A stretch of DNA of 64,000 nucleotides, taken from positions 62,001 through 126,000 of the forward strand of contig CAVTJO010000014.1 in NCBI GenBank assembly GCA_963734955.1, written 5' to 3'. The translations under genes and the position numbers were made by a program. Positions 1 through 8,760 of this stretch are shown here, in pieces; within the stretch, counting starts at the first letter, position 1; each line of letters opens with the position of its first letter. The stretch is from UBA11986 sp963734955. Lineage in GTDB: Bacteria > Bacteroidota > Ignavibacteria > UBA10030 > UBA6906. The notes beneath the pieces are model-generated. The model had not been told where the DNA came from. It saw only the letters and a program-made list of their open reading frames with translations, and searched no databases.

Positions 1-1084
1 ACTGTTGGGTCGCCAGAAGTCCGAGTATGATCGCCCCGCCCAGAAAGAGAAGAAGAAAGGCCAGAAACGTCAAGGCAAATGAGCGCGCATCCTTCGTGAT
101 TGTGGCAACGGGGACGCTCTCAAAAACAAAGAGCGGCTCGGAGAATCCCGTAATGGTCTGCCCTCCTTGTACGTTGATTCGTGGAAGCAAGAGAGGTGCA
201 TGAGCGATGATATCGTCGGTTCCTTCGGTTACCGTCCCCTCATTTTCAGAGGTGATAGCACTGGATATTACAGGAGAGTAGTCTTTCTGGAGGTTATCCT
301 CTTCTCGAGATGCGATGAGCTTGTTCCACTGATTTCGTTCATCAGAATTGTACAAATAGTGGCCGTCGCCGGCAACGAGCACGACTTTTTCGTCGATCCC
401 GAGCGTCCGCTCTGTTTGCATTTCCTGGAAGAGATCGTTTGCGAAGACATTTGCAATCAGAATGCCAACCCGCTTGTTGGCCCTGTACAGAGGCATTGCG
501 AAACTAATGACTGGAACCCGGGTTTCACCTTCATACGAAAGCTCAGCGGGCGAAAATGCAATCTTGCCGGCAACCAGATCGCTCGTAAGAAGGAAGTAGT
601 AGGATTCTCCACCACGGTGAAGAGCCTCAGGAGAACGGGCGCGCCAGACAAGGGTTGAATCGAGCATTCCGTTGCATTCAACATGAAGAACCTCGTCCCT
701 CTCCTCATTCAATATTCGGATCTGATAATAGATTCGCTTTGTTTCCGCAAAGGCCACGAGCGCATCCGCTACCTGTGCGAGAAGTTCTCTCTGGTTCTGT
801 GGTGACGTAATGCCAATGCCGCGAACATAGCGCTCAAACAGGAACGAGGTGCTGAGCACGCGGAGATCACTCTCCACCCCTGCCATAAAATTGCCCGTCC
901 GCTCACGAATATTCTGGACGTCGTGCGTCAGACTTTCCAGCGCCACGCGTTTCATTGTCTTCACATTTGAGTGAATGCCATAGATGCTGACGAAGACAAT
1001 CGGCAAAACAGAGAGGCCCACAAAAGCGATGACGAGCTTGCTCCGAATGGACAAGTGCGGAAATATTTGGCTGGCTTTGATCAA
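1..1084 (-). CDS. Membrane sensor protein with extracytoplasmic Cache-like domain (partial, C-terminus beyond left edge)
   Basis: An uninterrupted minus-strand frame runs from an upstream stop at 1121-1123 to the left edge. The encoded protein has an N-terminal membrane helix (SKLVIAFVGLSVLPIVFVSI), an extracytoplasmic region of about 290 residues, and a second membrane helix (SFALTFLAFLLLFLGGAIIL) just before the edge. This is the layout of a double-Cache sensor, as in histidine kinases or chemoreceptors. The output domain is not in the window, so kinase, cyclase and chemoreceptor all remain possible. No ATG fits. TTG at 1084 or TTG at 1054 are the candidate starts and neither has a clear ribosome site. 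The frame is convincing because it is open for about 350 codons and has membrane helices at both ends. The plus-strand frame over 167-658 is its shadow. Confidence 0.75.
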   Translation of the reverse strand, partial: MIKASQIFPHLSIRSKLVIAFVGLSVLPIVFVSIYGIHSNVKTMKRVALESLTHDVQNIRERTGNFMAGVESDLRVLSTSFLFERYVRGIGITSPQNQRELLAQVADALVAFAETKRIYYQIRILNEERDEVLHVECNGMLDSTLVWRARSPEALHRGGESYYFLLTSDLVAGKIAFSPAELSYEGETRVPVISFAMPLYRANKRVGILIANVFANDLFQEMQTERTLGIDEKVVLVAGDGHYLYNSDERNQWNKLIASREEDNLQKDYSPVISSAITSENEGTVTEGTDDIIAHAPLLLPRINVQGGQTITGFSEPLFVFESVPVATITKDARSFALTFLAFLLLFLGGAIILGLLATQQ

Positions 1085-1548
1085 GTCAGGAGGGCTCGAG
1101 AAATGGGGAACCTGTCTCGCTCAACTCAGGACAGGAAAGATCAGGCGATATGGAGTGTCTGCAACAGGTCTCATCTTCGAGGGTAGCATTCACAATGTAG
1201 ACCCTGGATGGGATTGCCAAGAAACAGCATAGGAGTTCGGAAGATCGAACCTGCCAAATGTAAAGAAGAGTTGGCCAACAAGCAATCCAGAGACATGGTG
1301 CTGGTACAAGTTGCATTCATTCACAACAAGGGGAGCAGAAAGCAGGCCGGCATGAGGGCGCAGTTGCGCCAATCAATGCTGTTGCGGAACTTGATGCCCC
1401 CTGCCAGACAAAGAGAGCCTCACACGATGGACGCATGAGGTTCGCTGTAATTGTAGACATGGTTCGGTGTAACTAGTACAACCGAGTCAATCTCTGTTGA
1501 ATCCTCGTTGTTTTCCGTTGATTGAAGGTTACAGACATTGCATGACCG
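1085..1548. other. Non-coding stretch between the sensor gene and a decayed secreted-protein gene
   Basis: I see no intact gene, tRNA or repeat here. A short minus-strand frame (1190-1372) has protein-like composition, including a run ending FTFGRFDLPNSY, and may be another gene remnant. It has no recognisable start or homologue. Confidence 0.4.
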
Positions 1549-1860
1549 CTACCTCAACAGAAGCAGATTCTTACTTGCAGGAAAATCGCCTGCCTGGATC
1601 CGATAGAAGAACACCCCGCTCCCCAATCCTTGACCACTGAACACAGCTTCATGATACCCCACCGGCTGGCGCTCGTTCAGGAGTTGAATGACCTGTGGGC
1701 CGAGTGCGTAGTAAACCGTGATATCACAAACGAGTCATGTGGCAAATGATGTGTCTGCGATGTCAAGCGAGATGGTCCGGACTTCTTCTGCAATCTGAAT
1801 TACCTCCATCATCATTCGCCAAAGCGAACATCGTCATATTCATCGACAGAGGTATCCCAG
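1549..1860 (-). pseudogene. Remnant of a secreted protein with type IX sorting domain
   Basis: Read on the minus strand, the last 55 codons before the TAG at 1549-1551 give a typical Por-secretion C-terminal sorting domain. It has a YYALGP segment, a VGYHEAV strand, GSGVFFYRIQAGDF, and a terminal SKNLLLLR. The same frame upstream has an in-frame TGA, and further upstream the coding-like sequence (SVDEYDDVRFGE) continues in another frame. Most of the gene is missing or unrecognisable, so this is a decayed 3' end rather than a sequencing slip. Confidence 0.65.
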
Positions 1861-1995
1861 GAACAGACCGGCCGCGGGGATGTTTCAAAATTAGTTGAGC
1901 TTTGAACTTGAAAAAAGGACATGGCGAGTAGTACTCTGAGGTGACGACCGCAAAATCGTAAGAATTAATCCGGCAGAACCCGGATGAAAGAACGA

Positions 1996-2262
1996 TCAGA
2001 AACATTTCTCACCAGAATTCCAATGACCTGGACACCCGGGCTTGCCACAATAGGTTCTTGGACATTTCAGATAGATGTTCATGTGACCCGAACAATCTGG
2101 CTTTGAACAGTAGAACCGACACTTGTCGTTGTAGTTGTAATGACCGGGACATGAAGGTGCACTGCAGTAGTGGAACAGGTTTGCACACTTTCCAGACTGG
2201 TCATCGTGCCCCGGACACCACGGAGCTCCGCAATGGTGGCGCATCATAAGGATCTCATTCAC
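1996..2262 (-). CDS. Small Cys/His-rich protein made of four tandem zinc-finger-like repeats
   Basis: The 88-residue product is almost entirely four consecutive units of 19-22 residues. Each follows the pattern Cys-x4-Cys-x2-His-x7-Cys with Pro before the second Cys in every unit and Gly before the His. The units read CGAPWCPGH, CSAPSCPGH, CSKPDCSGH and CGKPGCPGH, each followed by six residues and Lys-Cys. That gives 12 Cys and 4 His, which would suit four metal sites. There is no signal peptide or membrane helix. The start may be GTG at 2262 or the ATG pair a few codons later; neither has a strong ribosome site. I do not recognise the family. The spacing differs from retroviral zinc knuckles (Cys-x2-Cys-x4-His-x4-Cys). 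Preservation of all 16 ligand positions in a neighbourhood of decayed genes suggests the frame is real. Confidence 0.6.
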   Translation of the reverse strand: MNEILMMRHHCGAPWCPGHDDQSGKCANLFHYCSAPSCPGHYNYNDKCRFYCSKPDCSGHMNIYLKCPRTYCGKPGCPGHWNSGEKCF

Positions 2263-2411
2263 ACTTCATGCTTCATCAGGCCCGCAAGGGATTCGCAATC
2301 CGATCCGCCTGCTAAAGCGCTTCGTCTTCGTTCACTTGAGTTGGCTGCTTTTATCGCACGAGGATAAGGTCCCTCGTCTGCGTATAATCTCCTCCCTGCC
2401 CGAGAGATCGG

Positions 2412-2620
2412 TTAAGTTGTGGTATTATGCACCACAGTGACGGCAACATTTCCCTTTTTGTGTCCTTCCTCGACATAGCTGTGGGCCTCTGCAATTTACT
2501 CGAACAGATAACACAGAGTGTTAAGGGTAAGACAATCTTCGATAACGTAGCCATGGTTTCAGCAATTGTCAACGATGCGGGAAGTCGTGATGATGGCGGG
2601 CCCATCTGCAAAAATCAGTT
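2412..2620 (-). pseudogene. C-terminal remnant of a zinc-type alcohol dehydrogenase / quinone oxidoreductase
   Basis: The last codons before the TAA at 2412-2414 read IAEAHSYVEEGHKKGNVAVT. This is the usual C-terminal helix and strand of medium-chain NAD(P)-dependent dehydrogenases, where an Ala-His-x-Tyr motif precedes Gly-Lys and a final hydrophobic strand. The codon before it is TAA where such proteins often have Gln, and another in-frame stop lies about 20 codons further upstream. No Rossmann fold is recoverable. It is a nonsense-broken gene fragment. Confidence 0.55.
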
Positions 2621-2664
2621 GATGCCTTGGCGGTCAACTTGTTACATTAGCCCGTCAAACTCAA

Positions 2665-2979
2665 CTATTGCGACACTGTCGCCACGAGTTCCATTGAATG
2701 TGGCTCAAAGGCGTCGCATATCGTCTTCACTTTTCCGACAAACCTCTTGAACTCTGGAGTAGATCGCCACCGATTGATAGCTGCGGAATCTATCCAAGAT
2801 CCATAGGAAACAAACATCTGAGGATGATCGAGATCCCGCAACAGGTATGCAGAACCTGCTCCCGGTTGATTCTTCGAAGACCATTCCGCAAAAGCCTTCC
2901 ACTCCGAGAGGAAGGTGTCCTCGCTTCCAGGTTTTACTGTCCAGATGCCCAAAGTATACGGTTGCCTCGGTTGATCCAT
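2665..2979 (-). CDS. Antibiotic-biosynthesis-monooxygenase-like (ABM fold) protein
   Basis: The 104-residue protein has the pattern of a dimeric alpha-beta-barrel ABM domain. It shows a first strand TLGIWTVKPG, a helix with EDTFLSEWKAFAEWS, a strand SAYLLRDLD, a strand FVSYGSWIDSAAINRWRS, and a last helix and strand. Members include small cofactor-free monooxygenases and many uncharacterised proteins, so the substrate cannot be named. Start choice: ATG at 2979 has AAGGAG six bases upstream. An ATG 33 bases further upstream also has a good AGGAG, so an 11-residue extension is possible. It lies just downstream of the four-helix membrane protein on the same strand, so the two may be co-transcribed. 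Confidence 0.6.
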   Translation of the reverse strand: MDQPRQPYTLGIWTVKPGSEDTFLSEWKAFAEWSSKNQPGAGSAYLLRDLDHPQMFVSYGSWIDSAAINRWRSTPEFKRFVGKVKTICDAFEPHSMELVATVSQ

Positions 2980-3043
2980 AGTTTTCTCCTTGAACGCCAT
3001 ATATTCTCCTAATCTTTGTCGACGTCTGAGCACCCGAATGGAC

Positions 3044-3409
3044 TCATATCTTGCGGGCTCTCATTAAGAAGTAGGCAAAGAAGGATCCCAGGACAATGTG
3101 AATAATGATACCGGGAGTAACAGCTGCTCCCGCTCCAAGGCTCATCGTTCTCAGGACGACAATGAGAGAAAGTATCTGCACGACAAGGTTGCCAGCCAGG
3201 ACAGCGATCAGGCTTTTTTGCTCCGCATTTCTGGCAAGCCAGTTGACAACTCCGAGACCGATGAGGGTTGCACCGTGAGCTTGGGCGATTGTGGCAAGCA
3301 GCGGTGTCATCGTGATGCCAGTTGGTGCGTAAAATTTCGCCGGAACGAATAACAGCATCGTTCCAAAGATCCATGCAAGTATTGCGGCAATAGAGATGAA
3401 GATCTTCAC
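3044..3409 (-). CDS. Small four-helix integral membrane protein
   Basis: The 121-residue protein is almost wholly hydrophobic. Four predicted membrane helices lie at roughly residues 3-25, 35-60, 67-88 and 95-117, and it ends in Arg-Ala-Arg-Lys. The start is GTG at 3409, preceded by AAAGGAG with eight bases spacing. It resembles widespread small membrane proteins of unknown function (DUF4345-like layout), but I cannot assign a family with confidence. It precedes the ABM-like gene on the same strand by 64 bases. Confidence 0.6.
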   Translation of the reverse strand: MKIFISIAAILAWIFGTMLLFVPAKFYAPTGITMTPLLATIAQAHGATLIGLGVVNWLARNAEQKSLIAVLAGNLVVQILSLIVVLRTMSLGAGAAVTPGIIIHIVLGSFFAYFLMRARKI

Positions 3410-3559
3410 GCTGGATTCTCCTTTTTGTGATCATCAGTCATAATATCCAGCAAACACTCCAGTAGGTCTGCAGGTAAATGATTCTGCGAGAAGTTATGAA
3501 GAGTCTTGACGATTTTCAAGCAGGGGGAAACATGGGTTTCCCCCTTGCGTGGCGTACTT

Positions 3560-3904
3560 CTACTTTACTTCCTCGACTTTTGCATACACAAAGAGTTTCT
3601 GCCCACTTTTTTCGACGATATTCCCAGTGAGTTTCACTCGCTCGGCGGTGTACTTCACCAGTTCTTCATTGGCTCCTTTCATGCCCGGAGATTGTGGAAC
3701 AAGCACGTACACCTGGTCCGTCGTGTCCTCGACAATGCCGACTGGCAGCCCGCCTTTGATGCAATCGACAGCGTACTGCTTGTGCCCTTCGCCTCTACCT
3801 CCCATCATGCCCGCCAGGTAACACTTTGTATCTATGATTTCACCTGTGACAGTGACTTCTTTCATTGCCTTTATCTCCTGCGCTGTGAGAGTGAAAGCAA
3901 CCAC
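3560..3904 (-). CDS. Conserved hypothetical protein with a Gly/Cys-containing OB-like core, probably exported
   Basis: The core has a strand VTVTGEIIDTKCY, a glycine-rich loop MMGGRGEGHKQYAVDCIKGG, and further strands VYVLVP and KLTGNIVEKSG. This pattern is seen in a family of small periplasmic proteins of unknown function. As read, it starts at GTG 3904 with a short hydrophobic stretch ending LTAQE that looks like the tail of a signal peptide. An in-frame TGA lies twelve codons upstream, so either the signal peptide is truncated or a base change upstream has cut it off. An internal ATG (residue 14) with GGAG upstream could instead give a cytoplasmic form. No partner gene is obvious. Confidence 0.5.
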   Translation of the reverse strand: MVAFTLTAQEIKAMKEVTVTGEIIDTKCYLAGMMGGRGEGHKQYAVDCIKGGLPVGIVEDTTDQVYVLVPQSPGMKGANEELVKYTAERVKLTGNIVEKSGQKLFVYAKVEEVK

Positions 3905-4215
3905 AAGGGCACACTCCCAGACTGTTCAGCATTTGCTTTGCATTCCTTGAGAACTGATCGATGGACTCATATGTGCGCTCTTTATCAAAGACACCAGATT
4001 CTCTTCCGATTGCTTCTTTCAAGATCCTCTTCAACACCATGCATGGTAGTGTCGGGACCTTTGTGGTAACGCAGCGCTATGTCGATGAGTACAACTATGA
4101 GGCTGCCAACCGATCAGGGGTTTTTTCCATCCGCCTGTATACCATATCCAATACAAAGTGTCCTGAAGGATCACCCGATTCGATAGGAAGATATTCGTCA
4201 TCCTATGAACCCGGA
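3905..4215 (-). pseudogene. Probable decayed gene, family not recognised
   Basis: Protein-like sequence continues on the minus strand but moves through all three frames. It starts with DDEYLPIESGDPSG and a MVYRRMEKTPDR segment, then a hydrophobic LIVVLIDIALRYHKGPDTT segment, then KERTYESIDQFSRNAKQ. Each frame closes at a stop after 30-40 codons. Joined, they would give about 110 residues with one membrane-like segment. I do not recognise the family, and the joining is inference. Confidence 0.3.
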
Positions 4216-4604
4216 GGTCCGACATCCGGCACCGGGTTACCTTTGCATTTGACCCATTTGGTTTGTGAAGCTAAACGTGTGGTGGCAGCACGAAATATGC
4301 AGAGCAGAAACGAGACGGCGCACAGGGTGCGGCAAATGGCTTATTGTGCAGAAGAACAACCATCAAGCCCTCACGTGAGATGAAAGGCCACAAGCAGCAA
4401 GAGAGCGCGGAATTGCACTGACCGTAATCCCAGGGAAACCGGCCGAGAAAAGCAAGCAACAGCCTCCTCAACACGGTTGGCGTGATTGGTTGCATAATAG
4501 ATTCCGTTGGATCGTTTGAATAGGGTGGGCATGAACATCTCCGCCGTTTCAAAAACTGTTAACAGAAGTGTCAGCAGATGAGACTAACGCGGTTGTAGGT
4601 TGTG
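4216..4604. other. Intergenic stretch upstream of the tRNA genes; nothing recognised
   Basis: Short open frames occur on both strands, but none has a ribosome site, a domain or convincing composition. No repeat or terminator was seen. Confidence 0.4.
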
Positions 4605-4677
4605 TGCCCCCAACCAGATTCGAACTGGTGTTACAGGCTTGAAAAGCCCGTGTCCTAGGCCTCTAGACGATGGGGGC
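4605..4677 (-). tRNA. tRNA-Glu (UUC)
   Basis: The minus strand folds as a 73-base tRNA. It has a seven-pair acceptor stem (GCCCCCA with TGGGGGC), U8, the Glu-type D arm CGTCTAGAGGCC, an anticodon loop TTTTCAA giving UUC, and a T arm with TTCGAAT. The discriminator base is A and CCA is not encoded. Confidence 0.95.
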
Positions 4678-4732
4678 CGAACTGGAATTACAATGGTCAA
4701 TCGAGGTATTCATGCACGATTGACCATGGTTG

Positions 4733-4806
4733 TGAGCCCGGCGCGACTTGAACGCGCAACCTACAGCTTAGAAGGCTGTTGCTCTATCCAGTTGAGCTAC
4801 GGGCCC
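4733..4806 (-). tRNA. tRNA-Arg (UCU)
   Basis: The minus strand gives a 74-base tRNA. The acceptor stem is GGGCCCG with CGGGCTC (one G-U pair), then TA and D arm GCTC. The anticodon loop CTTCTAA gives UCU, and the T stem is GCGCG/CGCGC around TTCAAGT. CCA is not encoded. It lies 55 bases upstream of tRNA-Glu on the same strand, so the two are probably one transcript. Confidence 0.95.
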
Positions 4807-4887
4807 ATCATGTCCGGTGGACCGGGGCCATTCAGCGTGGACTCACATCGACCTTATGAAGATAACGCTTTTGGCTCTGTGATGCAA

Positions 4888-6303
4888 TCAGCGCAGCAGG
4901 ATCAGCTTCTTGGTTTCCACGAATTCATCGGTCTGGATCCGGTAGAAGTACACACCGCTCGGATTTCCGTCGGCGTTCCACACGACTGAGTGAGTTCCAA
5001 TCTGCATCGGCTGGTTGATGAGCGTGGCGATCTCCTCGCCCAGAATATTCAACACAGACAGCCTCACACGAGAAGCCTTCGGCAACGCGAACCGAATTGT
5101 CGTGGTTGGATTGAACGGGTTGGGATAGTTTTGAAGCAACTCGAACCGCGATGGGGCTTCATAGCCAGGCCCATTCACGCCAACCTGCCCCCCATTAAGA
5201 TAAATCGCTCGTGCGCGATCGGCATGCACTAGCATCGCATTCACATTCTGCCCAGAGACAATGGCAAATGCAATGACAAGAGTGTCGGGCATCGGATCCG
5301 TGCCGGGCCGGAGAGTGAACGGCCCGCAACTCAGAAGTGCTCGCGTGTCAGAGAGATTGGGGAACTCATCGGGGCGAATCATTCCGGAACTCATTACGGC
5401 GTACTTTGCTGCAGCAGTAATAGGAGAGTTGGCAAGCGGGTACCACTGGAATGTCAGTCGCAGCGAATCGAGAGGGCGGGAGGCCGCGAGCAACGCTACC
5501 CCGACAGGGGTTGAACCGTAGTCCACCTGATTGGTGATATAGGCAGTGCGCTCGGGTGGGTAGTACCCCGCCCAGTTGTGTGTGTAATACGTCGGCAGTC
5601 CGATCGGGCCGACATCCGCGTCCATGAACATGGCAATGTACGCGCTATCGATGCTTTTGAACCCTATGTTGACGATTCTATATTCAATGATATGAATCGC
5701 TTCGGCATAGGGATCATCCCAGATGAATGAGTTCTGAGAAACTTTCACCCTCAAGGGAATGTGATTAAGCACTGAAAAACTTGCGTCGTCATAAAGACAG
5801 TAATGATCGTTATCAGAGACCGACAACGCAGGAATGAGATTGCCCCAGTACGTTTCCCAACCCTGAGGGCGGGGGACTCCACGCCCGGTAACCTTCCAGA
5901 TCGTATCAGCCTGCGAGCTGCCGGGATTGAATTGAAACAAAGCATTTATGCCGCCTCCATAGCCCTCGTATGCGGCTGTAACAAGAGGGATAGGTGTCGA
6001 TGTCCCAGTTCTTGACGTATCGATTTTTCCCCCAATCCAGATTCCACCCCCATAGATATGCTCGTAGGGTTGACCTATAGGGTACTCCAGCCCCAGCGAA
6101 TCCGGAGGGGTGGTACCACCCCTTGGCGGATACACGACATGACCGAATGCACCGGAGTTGTCAAAGCAAAGCCGCATTGAGTACCCTTGCTTCGCACGCT
6201 GGACGTTTGGAGCCTGACCAAAAACCACGCTTGCAGAGAACAGCATGCAACAGAGGATTGTCAGGGAACCTGTCAATGGGTAGTGGCGATCCATCTTTTT
6301 CAT
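4888..6303 (-). CDS. Secreted protein with type IX secretion C-terminal sorting domain
   Basis: The product has 471 residues. The N-terminus is a signal peptide (about residues 10-29, ending SASVVFGQA). The middle is rich in Gly, Tyr and Trp with DADVG and repeated beta-type segments; its family is not recognised. The last 80 residues form a sorting domain beginning at LQNYPNPFNPTTTIRFALP, with VRLSVLNILGEEIATL, GVYFYRIQ and terminal KKLILLR. Proteins with this tail cross the outer membrane by the type IX system and are anchored or released. The start ATG has AGGAG upstream. It sits 13 bases after the next gene upstream (starting at 8419) on the same strand, so the two secreted proteins are probably co-expressed. 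Confidence 0.85.
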   Translation of the reverse strand: MKKMDRHYPLTGSLTILCCMLFSASVVFGQAPNVQRAKQGYSMRLCFDNSGAFGHVVYPPRGGTTPPDSLGLEYPIGQPYEHIYGGGIWIGGKIDTSRTGTSTPIPLVTAAYEGYGGGINALFQFNPGSSQADTIWKVTGRGVPRPQGWETYWGNLIPALSVSDNDHYCLYDDASFSVLNHIPLRVKVSQNSFIWDDPYAEAIHIIEYRIVNIGFKSIDSAYIAMFMDADVGPIGLPTYYTHNWAGYYPPERTAYITNQVDYGSTPVGVALLAASRPLDSLRLTFQWYPLANSPITAAAKYAVMSSGMIRPDEFPNLSDTRALLSCGPFTLRPGTDPMPDTLVIAFAIVSGQNVNAMLVHADRARAIYLNGGQVGVNGPGYEAPSRFELLQNYPNPFNPTTTIRFALPKASRVRLSVLNILGEEIATLINQPMQIGTHSVVWNADGNPSGVYFYRIQTDEFVETKKLILLR

Positions 6304-6316
6304 TTCATTTCTCCTT

Positions 6317-8419
6317 TCATCGCAAAAGGACCAGCTTTTTCGTTTCGATCAAGGACCCACTTTCAAGGCGATAGAAATACACACCAGTTGGATAGTTGTT
6401 TGCATCCCAGCGGACTATGTGCAGACCGGCGGAAAGTTCGGCAGCAACCAGGGTGCCGATTTCCTCTCCGAGAATGTTGTGAATTGTCAATCGCGCAAAC
6501 CCCGAATGCAGGAGCGTGAATCGAATCGTTGTTGTCGGGTTAAAAGGATTCGGGTAGTTCTGCTCAAGCATCGTGACTGAAGGAATGTCCCTGCCGGTTG
6601 CTCTGATTGAAGTAAACACTCCACCCGTCGTCGTGCCGTAGATTGAACCAGCCAACCCAACGACAGTCCCGAACCAGCGCGTCGCGAACGAGACACCGTG
6701 AAACTCATCTGATGAAACGCCATACTGCTGTTCCCATGTCGCTCCTCCGTTCGACGTTCTGAGGATGTAACCCAACGACCCGACCGCTGTTCCAACCATG
6801 GAGTCAGCGAATGAAACAGCAAACAAACGAACCGGTGGCGGAATAATGACCGAGTCTCTCCACGTCACCCCTCCATCTGAAGAACGACGGATTTTCCCAA
6901 CTCCGACTGCTACCACTTTCGTGGGCGTTAACATCGCAACCCCGCATAGGAAGCTCGGTCCCAGTGATCCTGTCTGGGCGCTCCAGTTCACACCGCCATT
7001 GGTCGTCCAGCGAACGACTGCCGACCCAAAAGGTCCTCCTCCCACAGCAACTCCTCGTGAGACGTCATAAAAATGAACCGAGTTGATCGTGTTCGTGATG
7101 CCGCTGGTTTGACTCACCCAATCCACACCTCCGTTGGTGGTCCGAAGGATTGTCCCGACAGATCCAACTGCGGTTCCAACATCCTGATTGACGAAATGAA
7201 CCGCATTAAGACGACTTGCGGTTCCAGAAACGTGTGGCACCCAGGAAGATCCCGCGTCAGTCGTCCGCAACACGGTGCCGCTGTCACCCACTGCAACTCC
7301 TGTATTGGGGTCCGTGAAGAATACGCCGCGAAGGTTTCGTTCTGTCCCACCGGGTTGCACAAGCCAGTGCAACCCTCCATCCAATGTCCTGATGATGGTA
7401 CCCGAGTCACCCACCGCGGTTCCCGTGGCAGTAGTAACCATGTGGACGCACCAAAGATTTCTCGACGTGATGCCCGCCTGATTCGTCCAACCGTAGTACC
7501 CTCCCGTGTTCGTCCGAAAAACTGCGCCTCCGTCGCCTGCTGCAGAAGCTGTCGATCCATCAATCATTTGAATGCAGCGGAGTGAAAAATTTCTTTGCAG
7601 TGTCCAGTCGTTACCGCCATTTGTTGTTCGGAACACACCATCGGATCCAGCAAGAAACCCATTGTTAAGGTCAACAAAGCTGACTCCGTACATCAGTCCT
7701 GCGGTTCCGGTAGTCTGAGGGTTCCAGACCAGTCCACTGTTGGTTGTCTTGAGAATGGTCCCGTTGGACCCAACCACCAAGGCCGTACTCTCATTGATAA
7801 CTTTCACACCAATAAGAAAATTGGATGTACCGCTGTTCTGCGATACCCATGTCGATCCACCATCTGTGGTTTTGAGGATCCTTCCCGACGTGAATCCACC
7901 AACTGCATAGCCAACGGTGGGGGAGGCAAATGAGACACCGTAGAGATTGTCTGTGGTCCCGGAACTCTGGAGTTGCCAGGTACTTCCCCCATTTGTGGTC
8001 CTCAGGATTCTGCCATTGTCCCCGACAATGGTTCCTGTGAACGCGTCGGTGAATGCGACCGACCGGAGATCATCAGTCACACCACTGAGCGGATTGAACC
8101 ATGTTACGCCGCGATTCGTTGTTCGCGTAATGAAACCCGAGGAACCCACAATAGTGGCTGTCGAAGGGCCCCTCATCACAACGCCGTTAAGTATGTTCGA
8201 GCCAGAACCACCTTGCGAAGACCACGTCGTGCCGCCGTTGGTTGTCCAGAGGATCGTACCTGCAAATCCAACGGCCACACCGTTGGAGATATCAGCGAAG
8301 GAGATACCGAGGAGAATATTCGTCGTACCGCTCGCCTGGGTGAACCATCCTTGTGGCTGGGCGTCGACCGGGGAAGAGATCGAAAGAACAATTATCAAAA
8401 GGACTGGAATGTATCTCAT
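6317..8419 (-). CDS. Secreted YCF48-like beta-propeller protein with type IX sorting domain
   Basis: The 700-residue product starts with a signal peptide (MRYIPVLLIIVLSISSPVDA). It then has about 13 repeats of roughly 43 residues built on the motif AVG..G.I.RTTNGG..W, the BNR/YCF48 type repeat first described in a photosystem II assembly factor. Such repeats fold as a beta-propeller. In non-photosynthetic bacteria their role is unknown and is presumably surface binding. The C-terminus carries LEQNYPNPFNPTTTIRF, then GVYFYRLE and KKLVLLR, a type IX sorting domain. ATG 8419 is preceded by AAAAGGAG. The frame stays open upstream but would run through tRNA-Pro, so the longer reading to 8650 is rejected. 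Confidence 0.85.
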   Translation of the reverse strand: MRYIPVLLIIVLSISSPVDAQPQGWFTQASGTTNILLGISFADISNGVAVGFAGTILWTTNGGTTWSSQGGSGSNILNGVVMRGPSTATIVGSSGFITRTTNRGVTWFNPLSGVTDDLRSVAFTDAFTGTIVGDNGRILRTTNGGSTWQLQSSGTTDNLYGVSFASPTVGYAVGGFTSGRILKTTDGGSTWVSQNSGTSNFLIGVKVINESTALVVGSNGTILKTTNSGLVWNPQTTGTAGLMYGVSFVDLNNGFLAGSDGVFRTTNGGNDWTLQRNFSLRCIQMIDGSTASAAGDGGAVFRTNTGGYYGWTNQAGITSRNLWCVHMVTTATGTAVGDSGTIIRTLDGGLHWLVQPGGTERNLRGVFFTDPNTGVAVGDSGTVLRTTDAGSSWVPHVSGTASRLNAVHFVNQDVGTAVGSVGTILRTTNGGVDWVSQTSGITNTINSVHFYDVSRGVAVGGGPFGSAVVRWTTNGGVNWSAQTGSLGPSFLCGVAMLTPTKVVAVGVGKIRRSSDGGVTWRDSVIIPPPVRLFAVSFADSMVGTAVGSLGYILRTSNGGATWEQQYGVSSDEFHGVSFATRWFGTVVGLAGSIYGTTTGGVFTSIRATGRDIPSVTMLEQNYPNPFNPTTTIRFTLLHSGFARLTIHNILGEEIGTLVAAELSAGLHIVRWDANNYPTGVYFYRLESGSLIETKKLVLLR

Positions 8420-8493
8420 AGCGCGCTCCTTTTCAACTGATGGGATGAGAGACGCGATGCAAAGATCGGAGGGATGGAATGTCTTTACAGCAG

Positions 8494-8568
8494 TCGGGGC
8501 GGCGGGATTCGAACCCACGACCTCCTGCGCCCAAGGCAGGCGCGCTAGCCGGGCTGCGCTACGCCCCG
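8494..8568 (-). tRNA. tRNA-Pro (UGG)
   Basis: The minus strand folds as a 75-base tRNA. The acceptor is CGGGGCG with CGCCCCG and the D arm starts GCGC. The anticodon stem CCTGC/GCAGG has loop CTTGGGC giving UGG, and the T arm is GTGGG-TTCGAAT-CCCGC. The discriminator is A and CCA is not encoded. The unusual first base C is usual for bacterial tRNA-Pro. Confidence 0.95.
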
Positions 8569-8760
8569 AATAAGTCTGGCCATATAAGATACGAAAGTCC
8601 CTCCGTGAAGGCAAGGAACTTCGAGTTTCCGCTTTCTGTTCCCTTGCCAATATCTTGCTTGTAAATACAATTCACCATACGTTGAGGAGGTTTTACCCAG
8701 GAAGACTGGATGGATGGTCCGGAATTTAGTCTCAAACTCTTTGTGAACATAGCATAGTCA

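Noticed and set aside
167..658. Plus-strand open frame of 163 codons
   Set aside because: It is the shadow of the minus-strand sensor gene, which has membrane helices and a much longer open frame.
6317..8419. DNA-level tandem repeats within the YCF48-like gene, checked as a possible CRISPR array
   Set aside because: The period is about 130 bases with protein-level motif conservation and no constant direct repeat. No CRISPR array was found in the window.
8420..8650. N-terminal extension of the YCF48-like protein
   Set aside because: It reads through tRNA-Pro, and the start at 8419 has a strong ribosome site and signal peptide.
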